Source of the DNA: Paraburkholderia sp. BCC1885
GTDB lineage: Bacteria; Pseudomonadota; Gammaproteobacteria; Burkholderiales; Burkholderiaceae
Direction of reading: 5' to 3'
NCBI RefSeq assembly: GCF_900996235.1
Contig: NZ_CAAJGM010000212.1
Coordinates: 1-60,303 of the forward strand
Length of the DNA: 60,303 nt
In this document: positions 25,926 through 35,778 of the stretch, in pieces
How positions within the stretch are numbered: the first letter of the stretch is position 1
How the letters are laid out: the number at the start of each line of letters is the position of its first letter
The notes under the pieces: model-generated
Database searches by the model: none
Told to the model about the DNA's origin: nothing
What the model saw: the letters and a program-made list of their open reading frames with translations, nothing else
Translations under genes and position numbers: made by a program

Positions 25926-28900
25926 TCGAGTTCTCGCAAAGTCTGTACATGCTTCGCGGCTTCGCGCCTGTGCGCCTCGCGCCGTTCGATCCAGCCACGC
26001 AGGACAACGTAGAAAAGCGGCGTATAGAGCAGACCGAAGAATGTCACCCCGAGCATGCCGGAGAACACAGCCACGCCCATCGCGCGACGCATCTCGGACC
26101 CGGCGCCGTGCGAGGTCGCCAACGGCAAGACCCCCATGATGAAGGCGATCGACGTCATCAGGATCGGCCGCAATCGCAGGCGAGCCGCTTCAAGCACGGC
26201 TTGATGTCGTTCCATTCCCTGGATCTGCGCTTCGCGGGCAAACTCGACAATCAGAATCGCGTTCTTGCAGGCGAGGCCTACCAGTACGATCAAACCGATC
26301 TGGGTGAAGACATTGTTGTCGCCACCGGTGATCCACACGCCGGCGATTGCAGAGAGCAGCACCATCGGCACGATCAGGATAACCACCAGCGGAAGCGACA
26401 GGCTCTCGTACAGCGCCGACAGCGCCAGAAACACCAGCAGCACGCACAGCGGAAACACCAGAATCGCCGTGTTGCCCGCCAGGATCTGCTGATAGGTCAG
26501 CTCGGTCCACTCGAAGCCCATGCCGTTGGGCAGGTTATCGTTGAGCAATTTCTCAATCGCCGCCTGCGCCTGACCGCTGCTATAGCCGGGAGCGGGGCCA
26601 CCATTGATCTCGGCGGTAGGGAACCCGTTGTAACGCATGGCGCGTTCGAGACCTGCGGTCCGGCGAATATTTACGAAGGAACCCAGCGGCACCATATCCC
26701 CTTGCGCGTTACGCGTCTTGAGGTCGGCGATGTCCTCTGGTTCGTGCCGAAAGCCTGACTCGGCGGAGAGATTGACCTGATATGTACGACCGAAGCGGTT
26801 GAAGTCGTTGACGTAAAGCGAGCCGAGATAGGCTTGCATCGTTTCGCTCACGTCGGCGAGATCGACGCCTTCAGCCTTGGCTTTCTCTCGATCCACGTCC
26901 ACTTCGATCTGCGGCACGTTGGCCTGATAGCCGCTGAAAAGCGGCGTCAGCTCCGGGAGCTTGCGGGCTTTCTGAATGATGCTGCCCAGTTGCTTTTGCA
27001 ACTCCGCGTAGCCCAGCCCGGCACGATCCTCGATCTGCAGACGGAAACCGCCGATCGTGCCAAGCCCTTGCACCGAAGGAGGAGGAACCACCACGACGTT
27101 GGCGTCCTGGATCGAAGCGAACTTCTTGTTCAACGCCGCGATAATCGCGTTGGCCGAGAGCGATGGATCACGGCGTTCTTCAAACGGTTGCAAGATCAGC
27201 GGGACGATCGACGAGTTGGTGCTATTGGTGAAATTGCTGGGCGACAACCCCGAGAACGAAAATACTTCCTTGATGCCAGGCTGCCTCGCAGCAATCTCGC
27301 TTACGCGCCGCGTCACCGCTTCGGTACGATCCTGCGAAGCGCCGTTGGGGAGCGAGATGACAGTCAAGACAAACAGTTTGTCCTGAGTGGGTATGAACCC
27401 GGTGGGAACCTTCACGAATGCGAAGGCTGCCAGCGCCACCAGGCCACCATACAGTGGCAGCGCGATCATTCCCCTGCGCAGCAGGTGACGCACACCGTCG
27501 ACGTAACGTTGGGTGCCACGGGCGAACCAGCGGTTAAACGGGCGAAACAGCCAGCCGAACAGATATTCCATCCGTCGAGTCACGGTATCCGGGGGCGCGT
27601 CGTGGGATTTCAGCAGTAACGCGGCAAGCGCAGGGCTCAAGGTCAGCGAATTGAACGCGGAGATCACCGTGGAGATGGCGATGGTCAGGGCAAACTGACG
27701 GTAGAGTTGGCCGGTCAGGCCGCTGACGAAAGCCGCAGGTACGAATACCGCGCATAGCGCTACCGCGGTCGCCACGATGGGACTCGTTACTTCCTGCATG
27801 GCCTGGTGGCTGGCTTGCTTCGGACTCAGTCCCAACTCGATATGGCGTTCGACGTTCTCCACCACGACAATGGCATCGTCTACGACGATGCCGATCGCCA
27901 GCACCAGACCGAACAGGGATAGAGCGTTCAAGGAGAAGCCGGCCAGATACATTACTGATAGCGTGCCGATCAGCGACACTGGCACGGCGATTAGTGGAAT
28001 GATCGAGGCACGCCAGGTTTGCAGGAACAGGATCACCACCAGCACCACCAGCAAAATTGCTTCGAACAGGGTATGCACCACCGCCGCAATCGAGGCTCGC
28101 TCGAAGAGCGTGGTGTCGTAGTCCATGCGATATTCGAGACCTTCGGGAAAGTCTTTTTTTAGTCGCTCCATGGTGGCGCGTACCTCGTCGGCGACCCGGA
28201 TTGCGTTGGAGCCTGGGCGCTGATTAACCGGCATGGCGATGGCCGGTAATCCGTTGAGCGTTGCACGTAGAGCGTAGGTATCCGCGCCGAGTTCCACTCG
28301 CGCGACATCCCGTAAATGGACCACCCCTCCATCGGGATCATGGCGCAATATGATGTTGCGGAATTGCTCCTCGTCGACCAGCCGGCCTTGGGTATTCACA
28401 CTGAGCTGGAAAGCCGAATTGTCGGGATTGGGTGGCATGTTGAGCGACCCGGCAGCGACTTCCACGTTCTGCTCGCGGATTGCGCGGGCCACGTCCCCCG
28501 TGGTCAGCCGTAAAGACGCCATGCGTTCAGGGTTGAGCCATATCCGCATCGAGTACTCGCCCGCGCCGAAAAATATCACCTGTCCCACGCCGTCAAGCCG
28601 CGCCAACTCGTCCCTTACATGTACTCGTGCGTAGTTGGCGAGATAGAGTTGGTTGTAGCGTCCGTCCGGCGAAATCAGATGGACGACCAGTGTTAGATCC
28701 GGCGAGCTTTTCTCTGTCGTGACGCCAAGTCGCTGCACCTCTTCTGGCAACTTCGGCAATGCCTGGGCAACGCGATTCTGCACCTGCACCTGCGCGGTAT
28801 CCAGATTGGTGCCCAGGGCAAAGGTCACGATCAGCGTCATCTGGCCATCGCTGGTCGACTGCGACGACGTATAGAGCATTCCCTCCACGCCGTTGATCTG

Positions 28901-29110
28901 CTCTTCGATAGGCGTGGCCACGATCTGGGCGATGGTCTCCGGATTGGCGCCGGGATAATGGGCCGTCACGATCACCGTGGGCGGCACGATGTCCGGATAT
29001 TCGCTGACCGGTAACTTGAATGCTGCTATAGCGCCCGCGATCACAAGCAAAACCGAAAGAATCCCCGCGAAGACCGGCCGGTCGATGAAAAATCGGGCGA
29101 AGTTTTTCAT
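25922..29110 (-). CDS. RND multidrug efflux transporter (MexF/AcrB-like)
   Basis: A 1062-residue inner-membrane proton-drug antiporter of the HAE1 family. It starts MKNFARFFIDRPVFAGILSV; the porter domain carries YPDIVPPTVIVTAHYPGANP and SQSTSDGQMTLIVTF. The proton-relay aspartates are in IGIVVDDAIVVVENVER, with the second half motif GLACKNAILIVEFARE containing the relay lysine. Full length and without frameshift. Sequence flavour (KNFARFFIDRPVFA) is closest to MexF/BpeF pumps, which export chloramphenicol, trimethoprim and quinolones, but substrates cannot be read from sequence. Coupled to both neighbours by ATGA overlaps. Confidence 0.95.
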   Translation of the reverse strand: MKNFARFFIDRPVFAGILSVLLVIAGAIAAFKLPVSEYPDIVPPTVIVTAHYPGANPETIAQIVATPIEEQINGVEGMLYTSSQSTSDGQMTLIVTFALGTNLDTAQVQVQNRVAQALPKLPEEVQRLGVTTEKSSPDLTLVVHLISPDGRYNQLYLANYARVHVRDELARLDGVGQVIFFGAGEYSMRIWLNPERMASLRLTTGDVARAIREQNVEVAAGSLNMPPNPDNSAFQLSVNTQGRLVDEEQFRNIILRHDPDGGVVHLRDVARVELGADTYALRATLNGLPAIAMPVNQRPGSNAIRVADEVRATMERLKKDFPEGLEYRMDYDTTLFERASIAAVVHTLFEAILLVVLVVILFLQTWRASIIPLIAVPVSLIGTLSVMYLAGFSLNALSLFGLVLAIGIVVDDAIVVVENVERHIELGLSPKQASHQAMQEVTSPIVATAVALCAVFVPAAFVSGLTGQLYRQFALTIAISTVISAFNSLTLSPALAALLLKSHDAPPDTVTRRMEYLFGWLFRPFNRWFARGTQRYVDGVRHLLRRGMIALPLYGGLVALAAFAFVKVPTGFIPTQDKLFVLTVISLPNGASQDRTEAVTRRVSEIAARQPGIKEVFSFSGLSPSNFTNSTNSSIVPLILQPFEERRDPSLSANAIIAALNKKFASIQDANVVVVPPPSVQGLGTIGGFRLQIEDRAGLGYAELQKQLGSIIQKARKLPELTPLFSGYQANVPQIEVDVDREKAKAEGVDLADVSETMQAYLGSLYVNDFNRFGRTYQVNLSAESGFRHEPEDIADLKTRNAQGDMVPLGSFVNIRRTAGLERAMRYNGFPTAEINGGPAPGYSSGQAQAAIEKLLNDNLPNGMGFEWTELTYQQILAGNTAILVFPLCVLLVFLALSALYESLSLPLVVILIVPMVLLSAIAGVWITGGDNNVFTQIGLIVLVGLACKNAILIVEFAREAQIQGMERHQAVLEAARLRLRPILMTSIAFIMGVLPLATSHGAGSEMRRAMGVAVFSGMLGVTFFGLLYTPLFYVVLRGWIERREAHRREAAKHVQTLRELE

Positions 29111-30348
29111 GGCTTGCGCGTCTCCCTCGACTCCCCTGCATCGACGAGGGTGGCAACCGCACCGGCTGGAGATGCAGTGGCGTCTATCTGCGCACGCTCG
29201 AGATCGGTGAGACTGGCCGTCATCGTCGCCGGTACCGGCTTCACCTCGATGCCGGGGAAAATGTGCTGCATGCCATTGACTACAACCTGATCGTCGGGCT
29301 TGAGCCCGTCTTTAATCACCCGCAACCCATCGAAGAGCGTGCCGATATCGACTCTGCGATAGCTCACTTTATGGTCCGGTCCGACCACGAATACGTACTT
29401 GTTGCCAAGATCCGTTCCCACCGCGCGATCGTCGATCAGCACACGAAATTCCGCCTTGCCGCCTTCAACCTGCATGCGTACGTACAGGCCGGGCGTGTAG
29501 GCGCCGTCTCGATTGTCGAACACCGCGCGTAAATGAATCGTGCCGGAATTCGCCTGTAACCGGTTGTCGACGAAATCGATCTGGCCAGGATGCGGGTAGC
29601 CATCCTCGTCGGCAAGCGCCATTGCCACCCGGACACCGGCGGGTTTGCCCGTCACCGGGTCCCGGGTATGCAGCAAACGCAGGTAGGACTGTTCGTCCAC
29701 GTCGAAATAGGCGTAAACCGGACTGACGCTGACCACGCTCGTCAGAATGTCGCTGCTGGTGACCAGGTTGCCCTGGGTGATCAGCGCATTGCTCACCCTC
29801 CCGTCGATCGGCGACCGCACCTGGGTATAGCCCAGGTTGAGTTGAGCGGCATCCAACTCCGCCGCTGCGGCAGCCACCTGGGCGGCGGCACTTTGCGCGG
29901 CCGTGGCCTGGCGGTCGGCTTCCTCTTGCGAAAGCGCATGCTGTTCGAGCAAGCGGCCCGCGCGAGACGCGTTGGTCCGCGCCAACACCAACTCAGCGCG
30001 CATCTGAACAAGCTTCGCCGCGAGGCGTGCCACTTCGGCCTGGTAAGGGCGTGGATCGATCTGGAACAAAAGCTGGTTCCTTTTCACCATCGCCCCTTCG
30101 CGAAAATTCACCGACTCGACATAGCCGCTCACGCGCGGGCGCAACTGCACGGTGTCCACCGCCTGTAAATAGCCCGTGAAATGATTCGTATCGGTCACCA
30201 TACGAACCAGCACCGGAGCCACGCTGACCACCGGCAGGGCATCGGTCCTGCCGGAGGATTCAGCCGGGGCGCTACGGGCATGTAACAGGCCCCACCCGCC
30301 ACCGGTTATCAAGAGAGAGGCGAGGATAAGAATCAGTCGCTTCTTCAT
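29107..30348 (-). CDS. RND efflux periplasmic adaptor (MexE-like)
   Basis: A 413-residue membrane-fusion protein starting MKKRLILILASLLITGGGW, with an N-terminal anchor without a lipobox. The lipoyl half-motifs VQLRPRVSGYVESVNFREG and GYTQVRSPIDGRVSNALIT flank a coiled-coil hairpin (LVQMRAELVLARTNASRAGR). A beta-barrel and membrane-proximal domain follow (FDGLRVIKDGLKPDDQVVVN). It bridges the RND pump and outer-membrane factor. A GTG at 30360 is in frame, but ATG at 30348 gives the normal MKK start. First gene of the operon. Confidence 0.92.
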   Translation of the reverse strand: MKKRLILILASLLITGGGWGLLHARSAPAESSGRTDALPVVSVAPVLVRMVTDTNHFTGYLQAVDTVQLRPRVSGYVESVNFREGAMVKRNQLLFQIDPRPYQAEVARLAAKLVQMRAELVLARTNASRAGRLLEQHALSQEEADRQATAAQSAAAQVAAAAAELDAAQLNLGYTQVRSPIDGRVSNALITQGNLVTSSDILTSVVSVSPVYAYFDVDEQSYLRLLHTRDPVTGKPAGVRVAMALADEDGYPHPGQIDFVDNRLQANSGTIHLRAVFDNRDGAYTPGLYVRMQVEGGKAEFRVLIDDRAVGTDLGNKYVFVVGPDHKVSYRRVDIGTLFDGLRVIKDGLKPDDQVVVNGMQHIFPGIEVKPVPATMTASLTDLERAQIDATASPAGAVATLVDAGESRETRKP

Positions 30349-30586
30349 AACTTCGCTCACTAAAATATGGGTTGATCGCGTCGGTTAGTCGTCGACAGGT
30401 GACGAGCAGTGCATTCACGCAAGGAAAGAGAACCGGGCGGTTTCGGTTGAGAGGACCCGTCGACACGCGCCTGCACGCAGGACGCGGCGCGGCACCTACC
30501 TGCGCCGTGCGATCCCCACCCGCAGAGCAGAAATCCTTCGACGCGCGCGACGAATCGAGCCGTCGACGCGCCGAAGGACATCCCGG

Positions 30587-32242
30587 CTATCCGGCGCTCG
30601 GCTCAATGGAAAGCGAGTGGTGGAAGAAATTTTTCGGATCCCATTTGGCTTTTATTGCCTGGAGGCGAGGATAATTTCCCTGGAAATAGAGTTCCGACCA
30701 AGCAACCCCGGATGTATTGAACTTCGGATCGCGGAGATCCCGATCCGGGTAATTGATATAACAGCCCTCGGCCTGCGCATTCGGAACCGGCACGCCGCCG
30801 GTCGCAGAGAAGAAATCCGAATAAAGTCCGCGCAGCCAACCGAGATAATAAGCATCCTCGCTCTCCGACTGCCAGAAGGTCTGGAAGCACATCTTGAACA
30901 CCGAAGAACGCTGGACATTAGCCGTGTCTCCAGACTGTCTGGCGTTAACCTGTCCACCGAAAGAGAAGAGCACGAGCATCGTATTAGGATTGGAAAAATC
31001 CTCTCGGGTCATGGCTTTGTAAAGTGAGTCGATCTGATGCTGCGTGAAATTTTGCTTCATATAGGCGGACTTGTGCCCACCACGCATGGCAGGATTAGTG
31101 ATCGTCGGGTTGTTGGTGCCGACGAGGCGAGCAGCCTGTAGCCACGGCATTCTGGTCGGGTAAAAATGGTCCGGCAGGGCACGAATCTCGCCAAGGGGCT
31201 TTGTCGCGGGTCTGGGCGTGACATGGGTCCCTTCCAGAATGGCGGTCATATAATCATTCAGCAGTTTTTCGGCGTCGCCGGTCGTCGCGTCGACCTGGGT
31301 AAACATTCCCATCGACCCGGTGGCCTTCGGGCTGACGTTGAACAAGCTGGAAAGACGGGTAAATGGGGAATCCGGTGCGCTATTTTTTTCATGCCAGGCC
31401 CCGAAGTTCAGCAGGATTCTGGAAAAGACCGCCTCGTCCAGTTCACTCCAGTCGAACGACACCGCGCTGACCAGCACAGTCGAAGGCGGTGACATTAGCA
31501 GCTTTGAAGACGGGCCCCCTTGCACTTCTGGGGAGCGAAACCAGTACCTGGTCACGACGCCAAAATTGCCGCCTCCACCGCCGGTATGGCCCCACCAGAG
31601 GTCGTGGTTCGGATCGTTCCTGTCTCTTGATGCACGCACGAGGCGAGCCTTGCCCGAGTGATCGACCACCACCAGTTCGACCATCCAGAGATGATCGACC
31701 ACCAGACCGTGAGATCTGGAAAGAAGGCCGTATCCGCCGCCAGCGACGTGTCCGCCGACACCGACGCTGTAGCATATGCCGCCCGGCAGGCTCACTCCCC
31801 ACCCTTTGTAGAGCTGTTCATAAACATTCAGCAAACGCGCGCCGGGTTCGATCACAAAGGCCTTTTCCGCTTCATCGAAATAAACATCGTTCATCTCAGA
31901 CATGTCCAGGATGACCTGAACAGACGGATTGCACACGAAATCCGCGAAACAATGCCCTCCGCTTCGAATAGACACCCGCTTTCCAGCGGTAACGGCATCT
32001 TGCACCGCCACTCGCGCATCCTCAGGGGAACGGATCATGCGAACATAATCTGGTTTTGCAACAAATCTCTGGTTATTCCCGCTGGTCAGATCCGGGTAGC
32101 GCAAATCGCCCGGCGCGATTTCTTCGCCTTTTTTAAAAGCGGGCTGCGCCGCATCCGCCGCTGGGGCCTTTCTGGAAAGGAGCACGCTCGAGCCCACGGT
32201 AGCGAGACCAGTACCGATAAATTTCCGCCTGTTGAGTGACAT
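30587..32242 (-). CDS. Tat-exported FAD-linked oxidase (berberine-bridge type)
   Basis: A 551-residue flavoprotein starting MSLNRRKFIGTGLATVGS, a twin-arginine signal (RRKFIG), so it is exported folded. The PCMH-type FAD domain has RSGGHCF, where the His is a covalent flavin site, and PGGICYSVGVGGHVAGGGYG, whose Cys is the second site in bicovalent enzymes. The C-terminal BBE segment reads YPDRDLRD and RLQAIKAKWDPKNFFHH. Relatives oxidise oligosaccharides, alkaloids or polyketide intermediates with oxygen. It ends a minus-strand series with an acyltransferase and glycan-like genes. Confidence 0.88.
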   Translation of the reverse strand: MSLNRRKFIGTGLATVGSSVLLSRKAPAADAAQPAFKKGEEIAPGDLRYPDLTSGNNQRFVAKPDYVRMIRSPEDARVAVQDAVTAGKRVSIRSGGHCFADFVCNPSVQVILDMSEMNDVYFDEAEKAFVIEPGARLLNVYEQLYKGWGVSLPGGICYSVGVGGHVAGGGYGLLSRSHGLVVDHLWMVELVVVDHSGKARLVRASRDRNDPNHDLWWGHTGGGGGNFGVVTRYWFRSPEVQGGPSSKLLMSPPSTVLVSAVSFDWSELDEAVFSRILLNFGAWHEKNSAPDSPFTRLSSLFNVSPKATGSMGMFTQVDATTGDAEKLLNDYMTAILEGTHVTPRPATKPLGEIRALPDHFYPTRMPWLQAARLVGTNNPTITNPAMRGGHKSAYMKQNFTQHQIDSLYKAMTREDFSNPNTMLVLFSFGGQVNARQSGDTANVQRSSVFKMCFQTFWQSESEDAYYLGWLRGLYSDFFSATGGVPVPNAQAEGCYINYPDRDLRDPKFNTSGVAWSELYFQGNYPRLQAIKAKWDPKNFFHHSLSIEPSAG

Positions 32243-32344
32243 GATTTATTCCTTTTAAAATAGATCTACCCAATCCAGTAATGCGCAGGTTGAACTTGCA
32301 CCCCGTCTTGCTATGGCGATTTCGTTCCGAGGATACGTTCAACC

Positions 32345-33532
32345 TTAAAGAACAACCTTTTGCTGCAGGTCTGACTCGTGTGTGCGTCGGCTGCGTCCCC
32401 AACGTCGCAAAGCGGGACGTTCGACGCCAACGTACAGAGCCCAACCGGCCAGTAAACTCAAGCAGAAACCAGCAGCTATCAATGCAATGGCCCCGGATAT
32501 TCCAAAGCTGCCGCGGATCAATGTCCTCAAATAAAATATCGTGATTCCCTGGCATATATAGAACCCGAAAGACACCTCGCCAAGTTTTTGCATGGTTCCT
32601 GTCGCCAGCCAGGAAAAATTTCTCTTGTTTAAATCCGCTGAGGCTATCGAGCAGATCAATGCCGCGACCGGAACGATCGTGACCGCGTCGAGGCTATAAA
32701 TGAACGGTACGAATTTCGCAACGATAGCGCCGGCCACGACCAGTCCCAGCGAATCAAGAATTCTGAATCGAGGCCATGCTCCCAGCATGACAATGCGCGC
32801 CAGCAGAGCCCCTAATATGAAGTCGAAAATTCTTGTCGGCGGGAATATGTATCCGAACCAGAACTGATGGGCAGATATCGGTGTGATCGGCGACTTTGGA
32901 TAACTGCTTATATAGTGATCGTTAACAAACGGAATGGCGACAATGACAAGCACCACAAAGGCCGAAAAAATCCAGAGCCCGCGCCTGCGCAAAGGCAGCA
33001 CTCTCGTTATAAGAAATGGAAAGATCAGATAAAACGCTATGTCGACGCACAGGGACCAGGCCGGTGGATTCACGCTGACATATGTATCGGGCGCCGGGAA
33101 AAAAGCGTGAATGAGAAGCAAGTTTGCCGTCATCGTCGATATCGAAGTGTAACTCCACGAAAAGAGTCCCAACGCAATCAACGATACAACTATATGGTTC
33201 GGATATATCTTTGCGGCCCGTCGCCGCCAGAAAGATAATTTCGATTCTTTAAACGGAAATGCCGACCAGGCGATGATGAAGCCGGTCAAAACGAAAAAAA
33301 ATGAAACACCCATATAACCAAGTTGTGCGAAAACGAACGAAAACCATTGAGCAATCACCCCGTTACTGAATGGGTTGACGACCCGATACGGCGGTATTGG
33401 CGAATTGACTACCGATACATGGAAGAGAAACACTATCAACGAAACAATAAATCGCAGCCCAGTGAGAGAGGGCAAGGGCGGTAACCTGTCGCCCTTAAGA
33501 GTTAATCCAGATATCTCCGATTGCCTGTTCAT
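32345..33532 (-). CDS. Acyltransferase family 3 membrane protein
   Basis: A 395-residue protein with about ten membrane segments. The family signature is visible: PSLTGLRFIVSLIVFLFHV with the catalytic-type His, GYMGVSFFFVLTGFIIAW and FWRRRAAKIYP with the conserved Arg. These enzymes transfer acetyl or other acyl groups onto exported sugars or lipids. GGAAGGTAACGGAG precedes the ATG. It lies 100 bases before the flavin oxidase gene and 250 bases after the FG-GAP protein gene, all on the minus strand, so it may decorate the product of that cluster. Confidence 0.9.
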   Translation of the reverse strand: MNRQSEISGLTLKGDRLPPLPSLTGLRFIVSLIVFLFHVSVVNSPIPPYRVVNPFSNGVIAQWFSFVFAQLGYMGVSFFFVLTGFIIAWSAFPFKESKLSFWRRRAAKIYPNHIVVSLIALGLFSWSYTSISTMTANLLLIHAFFPAPDTYVSVNPPAWSLCVDIAFYLIFPFLITRVLPLRRRGLWIFSAFVVLVIVAIPFVNDHYISSYPKSPITPISAHQFWFGYIFPPTRIFDFILGALLARIVMLGAWPRFRILDSLGLVVAGAIVAKFVPFIYSLDAVTIVPVAALICSIASADLNKRNFSWLATGTMQKLGEVSFGFYICQGITIFYLRTLIRGSFGISGAIALIAAGFCLSLLAGWALYVGVERPALRRWGRSRRTHESDLQQKVVL

Positions 33533-33779
33533 CTCCGTTACCTTCCTCTATCTGAAAACAGATTATCAATTCCGGCGTACTCGAAGTTGCGTTACTGTGG
33601 ACACCATTCGCAGACAGTCGGATAGCATGCCTCGCGGAAGGTGAAGAGCCCCCACCCGCGAGAATCGAAGGACGTTCATTCCGGCGGCATCGGCAACATG
33701 GACACCGGGGACGTCGGAACCGTGAGAAACGCATTTCTCTGCCCCGGGTTGTCACGACCCCGATCTGACAGCAAGGGAC

Positions 33780-35051
33780 TTATTTACCGCGGTCGTGCAC
33801 TCCGGAAGGAGCGAACACGTTTCGGTGGACGGCAATACGCGCTTCTTTCGCGACGAAATACTTTGGAACCGAATAGGCTATCGTTGCGAAGTCGAGCCGC
33901 CCGTCGCCATTGAAATCGGCGACGGCAATACGGGCCACTGATTCGTCCGAGACGCGCCAGCGAGTGAATATCCCTTTGGTGACGTCGATCGCCTTATAGT
34001 AGAAAACGCCCTGCCACGGCCATGGCCCACGCAGCGCAACGAGAAACTCGTCCTCGCCATCTCCGTCGAAATCCGCACACACGATCTGGTGACCCGGGCC
34101 CTCTCCTTTTTCATTAGGATCGCCAAATACATCGAGAATGAAACGCTTCCATTTTGCTTCGGCGGGACGCTGTCCCAGCGTTTCCTTCACATATACAGCA
34201 ACTGTGTTGCCGTGGAACGGTTCTACTGCCGCGACATACGCGAAGGAGTCGGCGCCAATCCGGCCGACGTCGAGATCGCCGCTACCACGAAAGCCTGTCG
34301 TCTGAAACTGTGTGCGCTCGCCTTCGCCGATCAGGACCCTCTGCCACCGCTGTGCGCACTCGTCATAGTAGAGCCAGGTCACGCCCTCGTCGGATGCCAG
34401 CAGAAGCGAGTCACGGTTGGAGCCTGGAATAAGGCCACGCTTCTTCTCCGCACCATGGACGAGACGAAAATTACTGTTGTCAATCGTCGATATTGGCCAT
34501 TCGGTTGCGGTCGAAACGTCCTCGGGCGCGGAGAACAGGACAATCGGCAAGAGCGAGTGAATGTTGCCATGCGGGACGATTGGCACGCCGGCTATCTCCA
34601 GACGTTCCTCCTGCGTGAAGTGACCGGCACGAAGGCGGTGCATGCCGGTGGTCTTCCCCACATAATGCCGGTTCCATCGCACACCCGAAGTCAGGTTACG
34701 GCCCGGGTTTTCTATCCAGTCGATCTTGCCGCCGGTGGGATTGGCGTCGTAAAGCGTCCCTCCGGGACCATAAAGGTCATAGCAGACAATGGCGTCGGGA
34801 TATCCGTTCCCGCTCACATCTGCATAGTCGCCACCGACTGGCATGTGAATGCCATCGACAACCAGATGCCGTGTCCAGTTGTCGTTCTCATACCAATAGA
34901 TTTCTCCCAGCGAAAGTCCATACCCGAACAGATCCGGCTTGCCATCCTGATTGATGTCGGGAGCCTCGAGCCAGTATCCATCGCGAAGCTGATCTGCGAC
35001 GATCACTTTATCGAAAACAGGGACCGGCAGCGTGGGCTGATTATCTTGCAT
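33780..35051 (-). CDS. FG-GAP/VCBS repeat protein
   Basis: A 423-residue protein predicted to fold as a beta-propeller. Repeats carry calcium-loop motifs DINQDGKPDLFGYG, DVSGNGYPDAIVCYD, DFDGDGEDEFLVAL and DFNGDGRLDFATIAY, with further blades in LRAGHFTQEERLEIAG and LLASDEGVTWLYYDE. The start MQDNQPTLPVPVF at 35051 overlaps the end of the preceding gene by 11 bases. No signal peptide is visible, unusual for this family, so a cytoplasmic carbohydrate-binding or lyase-like role is possible. Similar propellers accompany glycan enzymes. Confidence 0.8.
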   Translation of the reverse strand: MQDNQPTLPVPVFDKVIVADQLRDGYWLEAPDINQDGKPDLFGYGLSLGEIYWYENDNWTRHLVVDGIHMPVGGDYADVSGNGYPDAIVCYDLYGPGGTLYDANPTGGKIDWIENPGRNLTSGVRWNRHYVGKTTGMHRLRAGHFTQEERLEIAGVPIVPHGNIHSLLPIVLFSAPEDVSTATEWPISTIDNSNFRLVHGAEKKRGLIPGSNRDSLLLASDEGVTWLYYDECAQRWQRVLIGEGERTQFQTTGFRGSGDLDVGRIGADSFAYVAAVEPFHGNTVAVYVKETLGQRPAEAKWKRFILDVFGDPNEKGEGPGHQIVCADFDGDGEDEFLVALRGPWPWQGVFYYKAIDVTKGIFTRWRVSDESVARIAVADFNGDGRLDFATIAYSVPKYFVAKEARIAVHRNVFAPSGVHDRGK

Positions 35052-35778
35052 TTTCGTTTTTCTCCGTGAGGGGGTGGTATTCAATCGCGAGCCAGATGCA
35101 GTCCGACTCTGCGAAATATTGATGCCATGGATAAGCCGGTATGCCCTCGTCATTCAGGACGCAAAACGGCAACTCCGTCGTCGCGCCGGGTGCAAGAGCG
35201 ATATCCTCGTATAGGCTCGTGTCAGACTGCCAGCGGAACTTCTGCATATGGCCCATGCCGACGATCTGCGAATGAATTTCGATAAACGAATGGTCCCGGT
35301 GAATCAGGCAATTCGTTCCGGCCGGCGCAAACCAGAGGTTGACGGTGACCCTGAACCGTTTCCACCAGGGCTTTGCGCCTGCATTGCCATTCCCCGCCTC
35401 GCAGAGCGGGCCGACGTCGAGTAATACGTCGCCAATCGTGTCTCGTGACGAGGACCAGAGATTGACTGGGTGACCGCCGCTCCGAAACTGCGTCCAATTG
35501 GGGGCGCCGGAAATATCGGTTGCGCGCATGCCGGTCGACGGTGCGAGCAGCAGAAGATTGGGAGGCGCGTCTATCCTCACGTCGCGAAGCTGGGTGGACG
35601 ACATCGGCGCAACTCGCTCTGGTCGCCAGCCGAAGACACCCGCTGCCTTGCCTCCCGCATTGACGACGATGGCACGTCCCTCGAGGGAAATCTGGCCGCT
35701 CCCGAGAGTTACGGAGGCCCTTAGAAGATCGCTAGAAAAAGCGAGCGGCCGCCATTCGCACGGACCGTCGAGAATCAC
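35041..35778 (-). CDS. Protein of unknown function between epimerase and propeller
   Basis: A 245-residue protein. The GTG at 35778 is chosen because it overlaps the epimerase stop as GTGA; the frame is open further upstream only inside the epimerase gene. Sequence features: VILDGPCEWRPLAFSSDLLR, RDVRIDAPPNLLLL, PWWKRFRVTVNLWFAPAG, RDHSFIEIHSQIVGMGHMQK and a C-terminal WLAIEYHPLTEK. The pattern of alternating beta strands with His, Glu and Trp suggests a cupin- or jelly-roll-like fold, but no family was recognised. Tight coupling to its neighbours supports a shared pathway. Confidence 0.6.
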   Translation of the reverse strand: MILDGPCEWRPLAFSSDLLRASVTLGSGQISLEGRAIVVNAGGKAAGVFGWRPERVAPMSSTQLRDVRIDAPPNLLLLAPSTGMRATDISGAPNWTQFRSGGHPVNLWSSSRDTIGDVLLDVGPLCEAGNGNAGAKPWWKRFRVTVNLWFAPAGTNCLIHRDHSFIEIHSQIVGMGHMQKFRWQSDTSLYEDIALAPGATTELPFCVLNDEGIPAYPWHQYFAESDCIWLAIEYHPLTEKNENAR